A stretch of DNA of 61,372 bases from Actinomycetes bacterium (GTDB lineage Bacteria > Actinomycetota > Acidimicrobiia > Acidimicrobiales > Ilumatobacteraceae), in the NCBI GenBank assembly GCA_025358125.1, contig JANYKS010000084.1:1-61372 (forward strand), written 5' to 3'. The notes below the pieces were generated by a model, which saw nothing but the letters and a program-made list of their open reading frames with translations, searched no databases and had not been told where the DNA came from. Both the position numbers and the translations under genes were made by a program. This document shows, one piece after another, positions 8,467-16,847 of this stretch (position 1 is the first letter of the stretch; every line of letters starts with the position of its first letter).

Positions 8467-9288
8467 TCAGCCGCGGGTCGATCGACCGGCCAGTTCGGCG
8501 CGCAGGACGTCGATCTCGGCCGCGATCGCGTCACGCGCCTTGTCGCGAAGGAGGTAGATGTCCTTGATCGTCATGCCCTCGACCTCGATCGGATCGAGGA
8601 CACGGACCTCGGCGGTGCTGTAGCCGAGCCGCCAGTCCTTCGGGCGCAATGCGGTGTGACAACCGCTCACGGCCACGGGCAGGATCGGCACGCCGGTCTC
8701 GATCGCGAGGCGAAACGCGCCGTTCTTGAACTTGCCGAGTTCGCCGGTCTTGCTCCGCGTGCCCTCCGGGAAGATCATGACGCTGACCTTGTTCTCCAGC
8801 CGATCGGCGCACTGCTTCATCGCGTCGGTGGCGCTGCTGATCTCACCGCGAGTCAGTTTGATGTCGCCGGCCAACGACATCAACCAGCCGACGACGGGGA
8901 TCTTGAACATCTCGGCCTTGCTCAGCCACTTCATCTCGAACGGGAGGTGGCTGATGAGCAAGATGTCGACGAACGACTCGTGGTTGGAGACCACGATGTA
9001 CGGCCGCCGCGGATCGGTCGGGATCTTGCCGCTGACCCGGAATGTCCAGAGCGGATTGATGTGCTGGTGCACCACCGGCAGCTTGCGGAACAGATAGCCG
9101 GCCCAGTAGTGGCCCTTGTCGAACGGCGTGACGAGGCGCACGATCGCGACCATCGGCAGCCACAGCAACATGCCGAAGCCGAACGTGAACCACGACCAGA
9201 CGGACAGGATCGTCCTGGCAACCTCGCCTCCGATCAGACGTTGGCGAAGTGATCGGATGGGCTGCTTCGACGCTGTCACGCCGTCCAT
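8467..9288 (-). CDS. 1-acylglycerol-3-phosphate O-acyltransferase (PlsC family)
   Basis: A 273-residue membrane-associated acyltransferase. A hydrophobic segment near residues 25-45 (FTFGFGMLLWLPMVAIV) precedes the acyltransferase box NHESFVD (H-x4-D), then FPEGTRSKTGELGKFKNG, the glycerophosphate-binding motif, and GVPILPVAVSG. It should acylate lysophosphatidic acid to phosphatidic acid at the inner membrane. The ATG at 9288 is the first that leaves a normal N-terminus; the frame is open further upstream but only as a shadow of the neighbouring methyltransferase. It lies between the liv operon and the RNA methyltransferase on the same strand. A close relative could act on another lysolipid. 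Confidence 0.88.
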   Translation of the reverse strand: MDGVTASKQPIRSLRQRLIGGEVARTILSVWSWFTFGFGMLLWLPMVAIVRLVTPFDKGHYWAGYLFRKLPVVHQHINPLWTFRVSGKIPTDPRRPYIVVSNHESFVDILLISHLPFEMKWLSKAEMFKIPVVGWLMSLAGDIKLTRGEISSATDAMKQCADRLENKVSVMIFPEGTRSKTGELGKFKNGAFRLAIETGVPILPVAVSGCHTALRPKDWRLGYSTAEVRVLDPIEVEGMTIKDIYLLRDKARDAIAAEIDVLRAELAGRSTRG

Positions 9289-9313
9289 GGTGCCATGGTG
9301 CGACGAGAAAGCC

Positions 9314-10570
9314 CTATCGGTGGGAGTTGCCGGCGTGTGCCTGCACCCGGGCGAACATGGTCTTGAGGTATGGTCCCTCTGCGAATCCGATCGGGTGATC
9401 AGCCCCGTGACCCGTCCGCAGCATCTCGCTGAGCCGATGCGGTGTGCTCTGCGCGGCGGAATGGATGCCTGCGAAGAACTCGTCGCTGCTGACACGGCTG
9501 GAGCACGACGATTGCACCAGGATTCCGCCGTTTCCGACGAGATCCAGCGCCAGGCGGGTGAGCCGCCGGTAGGCGTGCAGGGCACGGTCGTGGTCGTTCT
9601 GTTTGCGCGCGAACGACGGCGGATCGACGATGACCATGTCGAACTGCCGCCGCTGCTGGACCATCGTCTTCATCACTTCGAACGCGTCGCCGGCCTGCAC
9701 GGTGTGCTTGCTGTTGCGGACGTTGGCGATGAAGTCGTTGTGCGCCATGTTGCGCCGCGACGTCTCCAGCGCAACGCCGCTGAGATCCACGCTGTGCACC
9801 GATGTCGCGCCGCCGGCAGCGGCGAACACGGAGAATCCGCCGGTGCACGAGAACACGTCGAGCACGTTCATGCCCTTGGCCAGCGAGCGAACCTTGTTGC
9901 GGTTGTCGCGCTGGTCGAGGAAGTGGCCGGTCTTTTGTCCGTGAACGACATCGGCCTCGAACGTCAGCCCGTGTTCGCGGAACAGCACAGGAGCCGTTGG
10001 CGCCTCGCCGATGAGCGCGGCGCCTTCACGTAACCCGAACGGCAGCGTGGCGCCGAGGCCGCGACTGAACCGGAGCACGAGCGCGTCCGGCTGGAGGAGT
10101 TCGCCGATCAGCGCCACGAGCGTGCTCAGATGGGGGATCCACGCGGGCGTGTACAGCTTCAAGACCAGCGTCGAGCCGTACCGATCGAGCACCAAACCGG
10201 ACAGCCCGTCGTTCTCGCCGTGGATCAATCGGTAGCCGGTCGTGTCGCCGGCGGCGAGCACCGGTTGGCGGCGCTCGATCGCCGCTGCGAGGCGCGCCGT
10301 CCACCATGCGTCGTCGATCGTGAGCGGTTTGCCCTGATGCAGGATGCGGATCCGGATCGGGGACTGCGGGTCGTACAAGCCGATGGCGACGAATTGGCGA
10401 TCCGAATCGAAGACGACCGCCATGTCGCCGGCGGCTCCTTGGTGGTTGACGGACACGATCGATCCGTCGAACACCCATGGGTGACCGCCGCGGATCTGGC
10501 GGATCGCATCGTTGGTGACGCGCACTGCAAGCCGCCGGGTCGGGTGGGGCACGGCCTCGAGCGGATTCAT
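9314..10570 (-). CDS. 23S rRNA methyltransferase RlmI-like (PUA + class I SAM domain)
   Basis: A 418-residue protein with an N-terminal PUA-type RNA-binding domain ([12 protein letters not shown] at 28-39), a central RlmI-like domain with [17 protein letters not shown], and a C-terminal Rossmann methyltransferase. [12 protein letters not shown] (240-251) is the SAM loop, DPPSF (316-320) is motif IV and SSCSS (354-358) carries the cysteine conserved in m5C RNA methyltransferases. The RlmI/RlmK family makes 5-methylcytosine in 23S rRNA. It stands alone, 25 bases upstream of plsC on the same strand. The target base is not certain from sequence alone. Confidence 0.85.
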   Translation of the reverse strand: MNPLEAVPHPTRRLAVRVTNDAIRQIRGGHPWVFDGSIVSVNHQGAAGDMAVVFDSDRQFVAIGLYDPQSPIRIRILHQGKPLTIDDAWWTARLAAAIERRQPVLAAGDTTGYRLIHGENDGLSGLVLDRYGSTLVLKLYTPAWIPHLSTLVALIGELLQPDALVLRFSRGLGATLPFGLREGAALIGEAPTAPVLFREHGLTFEADVVHGQKTGHFLDQRDNRNKVRSLAKGMNVLDVFSCTGGFSVFAAAGGATSVHSVDLSGVALETSRRNMAHNDFIANVRNSKHTVQAGDAFEVMKTMVQQRRQFDMVIVDPPSFARKQNDHDRALHAYRRLTRLALDLVGNGGILVQSSCSSRVSSDEFFAGIHSAAQSTPHRLSEMLRTGHGADHPIGFAEGPYLKTMFARVQAHAGNSHR

Positions 10571-10608
10571 GTCAAGAGTATGGTCGTCTCGTCGAAAAGG
10601 AGGCTCAC

Positions 10609-10770
10609 ATGGCGGAGCGATTTTCGAACGGTCATCGAGTTCGACAACTGAGAGAATTCGCCAGCGACGACTACAGTCGGATCACAGATCGTCATCACAG
10701 AGGGACACTTCCATGGCACATTCAGTACAGGGCGTCATTGCGCGGGGTAAGGGTCGTCCGGTCGAGCTGA
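10609..10770 (+). CDS. Possible 53-residue leader ORF overlapping the start of mscR
   Basis: An ATG at 10609 is preceded at 6 bases by AAAAGGAGG, the strongest ribosome binding site in this part of the window. The frame gives 53 residues, Arg-rich, ending at TGA 10768-10770, which is 58 bases inside mscR in another frame. The peptide has no recognisable domain. It could be a real small protein, a translated leader that influences mscR, or an accidental site. No homology evidence is available. Confidence 0.3.
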   Translation: MAERFSNGHRVRQLREFASDDYSRITDRHHRGTLPWHIQYRASLRGVRVVRSS

Positions 10771-11801
10771 CCACCATCATCGTGCCCGATCCCGGACCGG
10801 GTGAGGCCTTGGTGAAGGTGCAGGCTTGCGGGGTGTGCCATACCGACCTCCACTACCGCGAGGGTGGTATCAACGACGACTTCCCGTTCCTGCTCGGCCA
10901 TGAGGCCGCCGGCGTCGTCGAAGCGGTCGGACCCGACGTCACGAACGTCGAGCCGGGCGACTTCGTCGTGCTCAACTGGCGCGCGGTCTGCGGCAACTGC
11001 CGGTCGTGTCTGCGCGGCAAGCCGCATCTGTGCTTCAGCACCCACAACGCCAAACAGAAGATGACGCTCGCCGACGGCACGCAGTTGTCGCCCGCGTTGG
11101 GCATCGGCGCCTTCGCCGAAAAGACCCTGGTCGCGGCCGGCCAGTGCACTCCGGTCAATCCGGCAGCAAAGCCGGAGGTTGCGGGCCTACTCGGTTGCGG
11201 CGTGATGGCCGGCATCGGCGCGTCGCTACTGACCGGTGAGGTGCAGCGCGGCCACAGCGTTGCGGTGTTCGGCTGCGGTGGCGTCGGCAACGCCGCTATC
11301 GCGGGTGCCCGGCTTGCGGGGGCAGCGACGATCATCGGTGTCGACCTCGACGATCGTAAGCTCGAATGGGCGAAGCAGTTCGGCGCGACCCACACAGTGA
11401 ACGCGAGCAACACCGAGCCGATCGCGGCGATCCGGGCTGCCACCAACGGCAACGGCGCCGACGTGTGCATCGAGGCCGTCGGTCATCCGGAGGTGTTACG
11501 CCAGGCGTTCTACGCCCGCGATCTGGCCGGAACAGTGGTGCAGGTCGGCGTGCCGACTCCGACGATGACGATGCCCGATATCCCGATGATCGACTTCTTC
11601 GGTCGTGGCGGCGCACTCAAGCCGAGTTGGTACGGCGACTGCCTGCCGAGCCGCGACTTCCCGCTGCTGGTCGATCTGCACCTCCAGGGCAGGCTGCCTC
11701 TGGAGGACTTCGTATCGGAAACGATCGGACTCGGCGACATCGAAGAGGCGTTCCACCGGCTGCAGCGCGGCGAGGTGTTGCGCAGCGTGGTGGTGCTGTG
11801 A
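10713..11801 (+). CDS. mscR: S-(hydroxymethyl)mycothiol dehydrogenase / S-nitrosomycothiol reductase
   Basis: A 362-residue zinc medium-chain dehydrogenase. Catalytic zinc ligands are Cys42, His63 (with Glu64 in GHEAAG) and Cys162 (LLGCGVMAG); the structural zinc cysteines are 93, 96, 99 and 107. The NAD-binding GCGGVG is at 188-193 and Asp211 (GVDLDD) selects [13 protein letters not shown] and the [11 protein letters not shown] segment are characteristic of the mycothiol-dependent formaldehyde dehydrogenase branch, which oxidises the formaldehyde-mycothiol adduct and reduces S-nitrosomycothiol. The next gene is an MBL hydrolase overlapping by 4 bases, the same pair as Rv2259-Rv2260 in Mycobacterium tuberculosis. 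AGAGGG lies upstream of the ATG. Mycothiol use is known only from Actinobacteria, which supports the taxonomic reading. Confidence 0.9.
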   Translation: MAHSVQGVIARGKGRPVELTTIIVPDPGPGEALVKVQACGVCHTDLHYREGGINDDFPFLLGHEAAGVVEAVGPDVTNVEPGDFVVLNWRAVCGNCRSCLRGKPHLCFSTHNAKQKMTLADGTQLSPALGIGAFAEKTLVAAGQCTPVNPAAKPEVAGLLGCGVMAGIGASLLTGEVQRGHSVAVFGCGGVGNAAIAGARLAGAATIIGVDLDDRKLEWAKQFGATHTVNASNTEPIAAIRAATNGNGADVCIEAVGHPEVLRQAFYARDLAGTVVQVGVPTPTMTMPDIPMIDFFGRGGALKPSWYGDCLPSRDFPLLVDLHLQGRLPLEDFVSETIGLGDIEEAFHRLQRGEVLRSVVVL

Positions 11802-12439
11802 CGGGTGCCCGGATCGAACTCGTCAACACCACCGGCATCTTCGCCCTCGACGGCGGAGAGTGGGAGGTCACCAACAACATCTGGCTGCTCGGCGACGATA
11901 GCGAAGTTCTCATCATCGACGCCGCCCACGACGCGGCGCCGATCGTCGACGCTGTCAACGGTCGCCGGGTCAGCGCGATCGCGTTGACCCACGGCCACAA
12001 CGATCACATCAACGCGGCGGTCGCGTTGCAGGATGCCGTCGACGCGCCGATCCTGCTCCACCCCGACGACTTGATGTTGTGGCATATGGTCTACCCCGAC
12101 CGCGATCCCGACGGCTCACTCGCCGACGGTGGGGTCCTGACCGCAGGGGGTGCGCGAGGCAGTGCACGGGTCGGTGTGCTGCACACGCCTGGTCACGCGC
12201 CGGGCTGTTGCTGTTTCTACCTCGTCGGCGCGGCCGCCGACGGCAGCGACGTGTTGTTCAGCGGCGACACCCTGTTCTGCGGCGGGCCCGGTGCGACCGG
12301 TCGCAGCTACAGCGACTACGACACCATCGTCGAGTCGATCCGCACCAAGCTGTTCGCACTGCCTCCCCAGACCATCGTGCACACCGGCCATGGCGAGAGC
12401 ACCACGATCGGCGCAGAGGCGGCAGCGCTCGGCCGGTAG
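11798..12439 (+). CDS. Metallo-beta-lactamase fold hydrolase, MscR partner
   Basis: A 213-residue MBL-fold protein. THGHNDH (64-70) is the H-x-H-x-D-H metal motif, followed by the further ligands in [15 protein letters not shown] and HTGHG, a complete glyoxalase II-like binuclear set. It starts with GTG at 11798, overlapping the mscR stop. Its position after mscR suggests hydrolysis of S-formylmycothiol to formate and mycothiol, the step that follows the dehydrogenase; this is an inference from the conserved pairing. The stop codon lies inside the first unit of the GC-rich tandem repeat described below. Confidence 0.87.
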   Translation: MTGARIELVNTTGIFALDGGEWEVTNNIWLLGDDSEVLIIDAAHDAAPIVDAVNGRRVSAIALTHGHNDHINAAVALQDAVDAPILLHPDDLMLWHMVYPDRDPDGSLADGGVLTAGGARGSARVGVLHTPGHAPGCCCFYLVGAAADGSDVLFSGDTLFCGGPGATGRSYSDYDTIVESIRTKLFALPPQTIVHTGHGESTTIGAEAAALGR

Positions 12440-12482
12440 CGTCGGCCGGCAGCGCTCGGCCGGTAGCGCTCGGCCGGCAGCG
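12424..12482. repeat. GC-rich 14-bp tandem repeat (four units)
   Basis: Four consecutive copies of AGCGCTCGGCCGGY run from 12424 to about 12478, ending in AGCGG; the second has lost one base. Units alternate T and C at the last position. The unit contains self-complementary AGCGCT and CGGCCG, so the RNA could fold. The stop codon of the MBL gene is in the first unit. It could act as a terminator or simply be a slippage-expanded repeat. Confidence 0.75.
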
Positions 12483-12869
12483 GCGGGATCTACAGCTCCA
12501 GTGCACGGTGACGGTGCCGCGCAGATGTACCTCGCGCGACTGATCCCCTGACCACGCCGTCTGTTCCTGGTTCATGTGAGCGAATATCGATACGTCGCGG
12601 TAAGTCCTCGCTGAAATCGGTGGAGCGTGTGATCAGCGTGATCAGAGGCCGATTACTGATCCGGCAAATGTGATCAAGGACAGTTTCACGGTGAGTCACC
12701 ATGACCTGGCGGGCGACACTGGCGGTCACCGGGGATTGACGAAATGCGGGCGCGGTTGCACGACCCCTGGGCGCGTGAGCTTCTGCGCCAGCGTTGGGCC
12801 CGCGGCGGACTGGTCTGGAAACGAGCATCTTCGCGCGTTTCGAGGCGCTCTTTCACCCGGGCAAATGCG
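12483..12869. promoter_or_regulatory. 387-base intergenic region before cytidine deaminase, with GTGATCA motifs
   Basis: No convincing gene is seen on either strand; the short frames present have poor composition. Three copies of GTGATCA occur at 12629-12635, 12638-12644 and 12670-12676, each containing the palindrome TGATCA, with a related CTGATCC between. Such clustering could mark an operator. The G+C content drops locally around 12560-12690, which is usual for a promoter region. Confidence 0.35.
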
Positions 12870-13313
12870 ATGGCCTCACATCAACGCTCGCGCAAAACCA
12901 TTAGCGTCGCCGGTGTGGATCGTGTCGCAGAACTCTTCGAAGCCGCCCTTGCCGTGCAAAAGAACTCGTATTCGCCGTACTCCGGCTACCGCGTCGGCGC
13001 TGCGGTCCTGACGACGAGCGGCGCCATCTTCGCCGGTTGCAACGTCGAGAACGCGGCCTTCCCGCAGGGGGCCTGCGCCGAGGCGGGTGCGATCTCTGCG
13101 ATGTGCGCTGCCGGCGAGCGCAAGATCGCCGCCGTGCTCACGGTCTGCGACGGCGACGAGTTGGGCACGTGCTGCGGCGGCTGCCGCCAGCGGATTCGCG
13201 AATTCGCCGAGTCCGACACCCCGATCTTCGCAGCCGACGGCAACGGCGTTCGGGCGACGTTCACCCTCGACCAACTGCTGCCGCACGCCTTCGGACCACA
13301 ACAGCTCCGCTGA
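12870..13313 (+). CDS. cdd: Cytidine deaminase
   Basis: A 147-residue homotetrameric-type cytidine deaminase. GCNVENAAF (56-64) binds the ribose, CAE (69-71) supplies the zinc Cys and catalytic Glu, and CGGCRQ (102-107) supplies the other two zinc cysteines. It deaminates cytidine or deoxycytidine to uridine in pyrimidine salvage. Most relatives have S-P-C-G-x-C-R-Q; here the residue before the zinc Cys is another Cys (GTCCGGCRQ), so the usual proline is missing. The start is uncertain: ATG 12870 is chosen, but GTG 12915, which begins VDRVAELFEAA, gives the standard family length of about 132. The open frame goes further upstream but that part is unlike the family. Confidence 0.87.
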   Translation: MASHQRSRKTISVAGVDRVAELFEAALAVQKNSYSPYSGYRVGAAVLTTSGAIFAGCNVENAAFPQGACAEAGAISAMCAAGERKIAAVLTVCDGDELGTCCGGCRQRIREFAESDTPIFAADGNGVRATFTLDQLLPHAFGPQQLR

Positions 13314-13361
13314 GCGACTGCGGATGTGGGCGGCGTTTGTTCGTGCTCTACGATCTGAGTG

Positions 13362-14534
13362 ATGTCTGATCGTCTCCCTCATCTGTCGGCCAAGCTCCAG
13401 GGCTTCGGGACCACGATCTTCGGGGAGATGTCGGCGCTCGCCGTCGCCACCAACTCGGTCAACCTCGGCCAGGGATTTCCCGACACCGACGGCCCACGCG
13501 AGGTGCTCGACGCCGCGATCGCGGCGATCAACAGCGGGCACAATCAGTACCCGCCGCTGATCGGCATGCCGACACTTCGACACGCAATCGTCGAGCATCA
13601 GTTGCGGTTCTACGGCATGGAATTCGATCCCGACACCGAGGTGCTGGTCACCGCCGGAGCGAGCGAAGCACTCGCAAGCACTCTGATCGGGCTGCTCGAC
13701 ACCGGCGACGAAGTGATCATGTTCGAGCCGAGCTACGACATGTACCAGGCGTGCGCGGCGATGGCCGGAGCAACCGTTCGCCCGGTGACCCTGCACCCGC
13801 CGTCGTACGCAGCCGAGATCGACGAACTCCGCCAGGCCGTCTCGGCGCGCACGAAGCTGATCCTGCTCAATACGCCGCACAACCCGACCGGGAAGGTGTT
13901 CAGCCGCGAGGAAATGCAGGCGATCGCCGACGTCGCGATCGAGCACGACCTGATCGTCGTCACCGACGAGGTGTACGAACACCTCATCTTCGACGGGTTG
14001 GAGCACATCCCGATGGCGACCCTGCCGGGGATGCGCGAGCGCACGCTCACTATTTCCTCCGGCGGCAAGACGTTCAACACCACTGGCTGGAAAGTCGGCT
14101 GGGTCATCGGCCCGGCCGCGCTGGTCGCTGCTGCGCGTACCGCCAAGCAGTACCTGACCTACGTCAGCAGCGGACCGTTCCAACCGGCGATCGCGGCCGG
14201 CCTGCGCCTGCCCGACTCGTTCTTCGCGGAGATCGCACTCGATCTGCAGCACAAACGCGACCGGCTGTGTGCCGGGCTGGTCGAGGCCGGGTTCGATGTC
14301 TTCCATCCCCACGGCACGTACTTCGTCACCGTCGACATTCGGCCGCTGCGCAGCGACGGCGACGGGTACGCGTTCTGTCGCGATCTGCCCCATCGCTGCG
14401 GCGTGGTTGCGATACCGAACGAGGTGTTCTACACCGACGCTCGCCGCGGCCGCCACCTCGTCCGGTTTGCGTTCAGCAAGCGGTTCGAAGTGCTCGACGA
14501 AGCGGTGTCGCGCCTCAAGGGCATCAACGCGTGA
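13362..14534 (+). CDS. Class I PLP aminotransferase, glutamine transaminase / methionine aminotransferase type
   Basis: A 390-residue fold-type I aminotransferase. NLGQGFPDTDGP near residue 34, NTPHNPTG (170-177), DEVY (202-205) and the PLP lysine Lys236 in SSGGKTFN are all in place, as is the C-terminal arginine region GRHLVRFAFSK. The family includes E. coli YbdL, kynurenine aminotransferase/glutamine transaminase K and the mycobacterial DapC-like enzyme. The following gene, overlapping by 4 bases, is an omega-amidase-like hydrolase; this pairing favours a glutamine-using transaminase whose 2-oxoglutaramate product the amidase clears. A GTG immediately before the ATG is an alternative start. 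N-succinyl-diaminopimelate aminotransferase activity cannot be excluded. Confidence 0.86.
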   Translation: MSDRLPHLSAKLQGFGTTIFGEMSALAVATNSVNLGQGFPDTDGPREVLDAAIAAINSGHNQYPPLIGMPTLRHAIVEHQLRFYGMEFDPDTEVLVTAGASEALASTLIGLLDTGDEVIMFEPSYDMYQACAAMAGATVRPVTLHPPSYAAEIDELRQAVSARTKLILLNTPHNPTGKVFSREEMQAIADVAIEHDLIVVTDEVYEHLIFDGLEHIPMATLPGMRERTLTISSGGKTFNTTGWKVGWVIGPAALVAAARTAKQYLTYVSSGPFQPAIAAGLRLPDSFFAEIALDLQHKRDRLCAGLVEAGFDVFHPHGTYFVTVDIRPLRSDGDGYAFCRDLPHRCGVVAIPNEVFYTDARRGRHLVRFAFSKRFEVLDEAVSRLKGINA

Positions 14535-15319
14535 GCGAGGTCACCGTCAAGGTTGCGGCGATTCAACACGACATCGTGTGGGGCGACCGGGACGCGAACT
14601 TCGCCCACCTCGCGCCGATGATCCGCGCTGCGGCCGGCTCCGGTGCGCGTCTCGCACTCCTGACGGAAACCTTCAGCACGGGCTTCGTGACGGATCGCGC
14701 GATCGGCGAGCCCGAAGGCGGGCCGTCGTCGCAGTTCATCATCGAGCAGGCGATCACGAACGGGTTGTGGGTCGGCGGTACGTGCCCTGAGATTCCCGAA
14801 GATGCGCCGGCCGACGATCAACGGCCGTTCAACAGCTTCGTGCTCGCCGGCCCTGACGGCGCCGTGCATCGCTATCGCAAGATCCATCCATTCACCTACG
14901 GTGGCGAGGACGAGCACTTCCGGGCGGGCGATCAGCTGTTGACCCTCGATATCGAGGGCCTGCGGGTCAGCCCGCTCGTGTGCTACGACCTCCGGTTCGC
15001 CGACGAGTTCTGGCAACTCGCGAAGGACACCGACCTCTACCTCGTGCCGGCCAACTGGCCCGAGGCTCGGCGGTTGCACTGGCAGGCCCTGCTCCAGGCG
15101 CGGGCGATCGAGAACCAGGCCTACGTCGTCGGCTGCAACCGGGTCGGCGAAGGTGGCAAACTCACCTACAGCGGCGACAGCCGCATCATCGATCCACTCG
15201 GCGAGCTGCTGGCGACGGCCGCCAGAACCGAGTCGATCCTGCTCGCCGACATCAGCGCGGCCCAGGTCGCCGCGACTCGCGACCGGTTCCAGTTCCTACG
15301 CGACCGCCGCACGTTCTGA
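14531..15319 (+). CDS. Carbon-nitrogen hydrolase, omega-amidase (YafV/Nit2) like
   Basis: A 262-residue nitrilase-superfamily enzyme. The catalytic triad is Glu46 (LTETFSTGF), Lys117 (RYRKIHPF) and Cys151 (LVCYDLRF). LTETFSTGF and CYDLRF match the Nit2/YafV branch, which hydrolyses 2-oxoglutaramate and 2-oxosuccinamate to the keto acid and ammonia. The GTG start overlaps the stop of the aminotransferase. Together the two would form the glutamine transaminase-omega-amidase route, which makes transamination irreversible and can close methionine salvage. A role in another amide hydrolysis is possible but less likely given the neighbour. Confidence 0.87.
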   Translation: MSEVTVKVAAIQHDIVWGDRDANFAHLAPMIRAAAGSGARLALLTETFSTGFVTDRAIGEPEGGPSSQFIIEQAITNGLWVGGTCPEIPEDAPADDQRPFNSFVLAGPDGAVHRYRKIHPFTYGGEDEHFRAGDQLLTLDIEGLRVSPLVCYDLRFADEFWQLAKDTDLYLVPANWPEARRLHWQALLQARAIENQAYVVGCNRVGEGGKLTYSGDSRIIDPLGELLATAARTESILLADISAAQVAATRDRFQFLRDRRTF

Positions 15320-15325
15320 CCCGAA

Positions 15326-15365
15326 CGCGCCGGATCAGCCCGTCCTACCGGATGAATCCGGCGCG
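15326..15365. terminator. 10-bp inverted repeat between convergent genes
   Basis: CGCGCCGGAT at 15326-15335 is perfectly matched by ATCCGGCGCG at 15356-15365, with a 20-base loop. It lies between the stop of the amidase gene (15319) and the stop of the convergent GNAT gene (15392). A strong GC stem in this position is a good candidate for a bidirectional terminator, although no T-run follows. Confidence 0.45.
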
Positions 15366-15391
15366 GCGCAGCACGTCCCGAACCGAAGGCG

Positions 15392-15871
15392 TCAGCGGAG
15401 ATCTTTGGCGAGCATGCTGACGAGCACGCCGTACGGTGTTTCCTGCTGGCCGACTTCGACGAATCCGATCCGATCGTGGAACCGCAACGAGCCGTCGTTG
15501 CGCGGCCGCAAGTTCACCTCGCACAGCAGCCACGGGATTCCGGCGACGTGCTCCTCGACTGCCGCATACATCGCTGTGCCGATACCGGTGTTGCGTGCAT
15601 CAGGTGAGACGACGATGCGGTCGAGGTAGGCGAAGTCGTCGTAGCGCTCGCAGAACCAGAGGTAGTTGACGCTGGTGTACGAAGCGCCGGGGCCGAAGTT
15701 GACGCAGAAGCCGACGATCTCGCCCTCCTGCTCGGCCACCAGCGACAGTAGCGATTCGTCGAGCAACGTCTGCATCTTGGCCAGATCAGCCTCGCTCACG
15801 GCAGGCACTGCACCGTTGTTCAGCGCGACGCACGCCGGCAGGTCGTCGGTGAGCAGGCGCCGGATATCCAT
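15392..15871 (-). CDS. GNAT-family N-acetyltransferase
   Basis: A 159-residue protein with the GNAT fold. YLDRIVVSPDARNTGIGTAM (about 94-113) is motif A, including the acetyl-CoA pyrophosphate loop R-N-T-G-I-G-T, and LRFHDRIGFVEVGQQ is the motif B region. The N-terminus MDIRRLLTDDLPACVALNN is typical. It transfers an acetyl group from acetyl-CoA to an unknown amine. The gene is convergent with the amidase and divergent from the ABC transporter at 15911, with 39 bases between the two starts. Confidence 0.83.
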   Translation of the reverse strand: MDIRRLLTDDLPACVALNNGAVPAVSEADLAKMQTLLDESLLSLVAEQEGEIVGFCVNFGPGASYTSVNYLWFCERYDDFAYLDRIVVSPDARNTGIGTAMYAAVEEHVAGIPWLLCEVNLRPRNDGSLRFHDRIGFVEVGQQETPYGVLVSMLAKDLR

Positions 15872-15910
15872 GGGCAGCCACACTATGCGTGCCGATAGTG
15901 TCGAAGGGCT

Positions 15911-16840
15911 ATGTCGCCAGAACCACTCATCCATGCGACCGGACTGAGGAAGCAGTTCGGGGACTTCACCGCCGTCGACGGCATCGATTTCAACGTGCAA
16001 CCGGGGGAGGCGTTCGGCTTCCTCGGGCCGAACGGCGCCGGCAAATCCTCGACGATGCGGATGATCGGCTGCACCTCGCCGATCAGCGGCGGCACGCTGC
16101 GCCTGTTCGGTCTCGACCCGGCCACGCACGGCCGCGACATTCGCCGCCGACTCGGCGTCGTGCCCCAACTCGATTCGCTCGACCAGGAGTTGACGGTCGA
16201 GGAGAACCTGATCATCTACGGCCGCTATTTCGATCTGAGCCGCGCCGAGGCCCGTCGGCGCGCCGTCGAACTTCTCGACTTCGTCCAGCTCACGGACCGG
16301 GCCAAGAGCCGGGTCGAGCCGCTCAGCGGTGGCATGAAGCGGCGAGTCACGATTGCCCGTTCGTTGATCAACGAGCCCGACCTGTTGTTGCTCGATGAGC
16401 CGACCACGGGCCTCGATCCGCAAGCCCGCCACATCCTGTGGGACCGCCTGTACCGGCTGAAGCAGCAGGGCGTCACGCTCGTGCTGACGACGCACTACAT
16501 GGATGAAGCCGAGCAGTTGTGCGACCGCCTGGTCGTGATGGATGCGGGTCGCATCGTTGCCGAGGGTTCGCCGCGCCAGCTCATCGAGCAGCACGCGACG
16601 CGCGAGGTGCTCGAGCTGCGATTCCCCGCCGGGACAAACGCTGACAACGAGGCCTACGCACTCGGCATCGGCGATCGCCACGAGGTCCTTCCCGACCGCA
16701 TCCTCGTCTACGCACACAACGGCGACGAGGCGCTTGCCAAGGCCATCGGCGCCGGCGCCAAACCGGAGAGTGCGCTCGTGCGGCGGAGCACCCTCGAAGA
16801 CGTGTTCCTCCGCCTGACCGGGCGCACGCTGGTCGAGTGA
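15911..16840 (+). CDS. ABC-2 type exporter ATP-binding protein (DrrA/NodI-like)
   Basis: A 309-residue ATPase. Walker A GPNGAGKSS, signature LSGGMKRRV, Walker B LLLLDEPTTGLDP and the H-loop TTHYMDEAEQ are all clear; the long C-terminal region after residue 230, ending in RRSTLEDVFLRLTGRTLVE, is typical of the DrrA/NodI group. It would power export of a lipid, antibiotic or glycan through the two permeases that follow. GAAGGG precedes the ATG. It heads a run of five co-directional, closely spaced genes ending with prfC. Confidence 0.9.
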   Translation: MSPEPLIHATGLRKQFGDFTAVDGIDFNVQPGEAFGFLGPNGAGKSSTMRMIGCTSPISGGTLRLFGLDPATHGRDIRRRLGVVPQLDSLDQELTVEENLIIYGRYFDLSRAEARRRAVELLDFVQLTDRAKSRVEPLSGGMKRRVTIARSLINEPDLLLLDEPTTGLDPQARHILWDRLYRLKQQGVTLVLTTHYMDEAEQLCDRLVVMDAGRIVAEGSPRQLIEQHATREVLELRFPAGTNADNEAYALGIGDRHEVLPDRILVYAHNGDEALAKAIGAGAKPESALVRRSTLEDVFLRLTGRTLVE

Positions 16841-16847
16841 GGCCGCG

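Noticed and set aside
12490..12828. 112-codon minus-strand frame in the gap before cytidine deaminase
   Set aside because: No ribosome site, no domain and Arg/His-rich composition of a chance frame.
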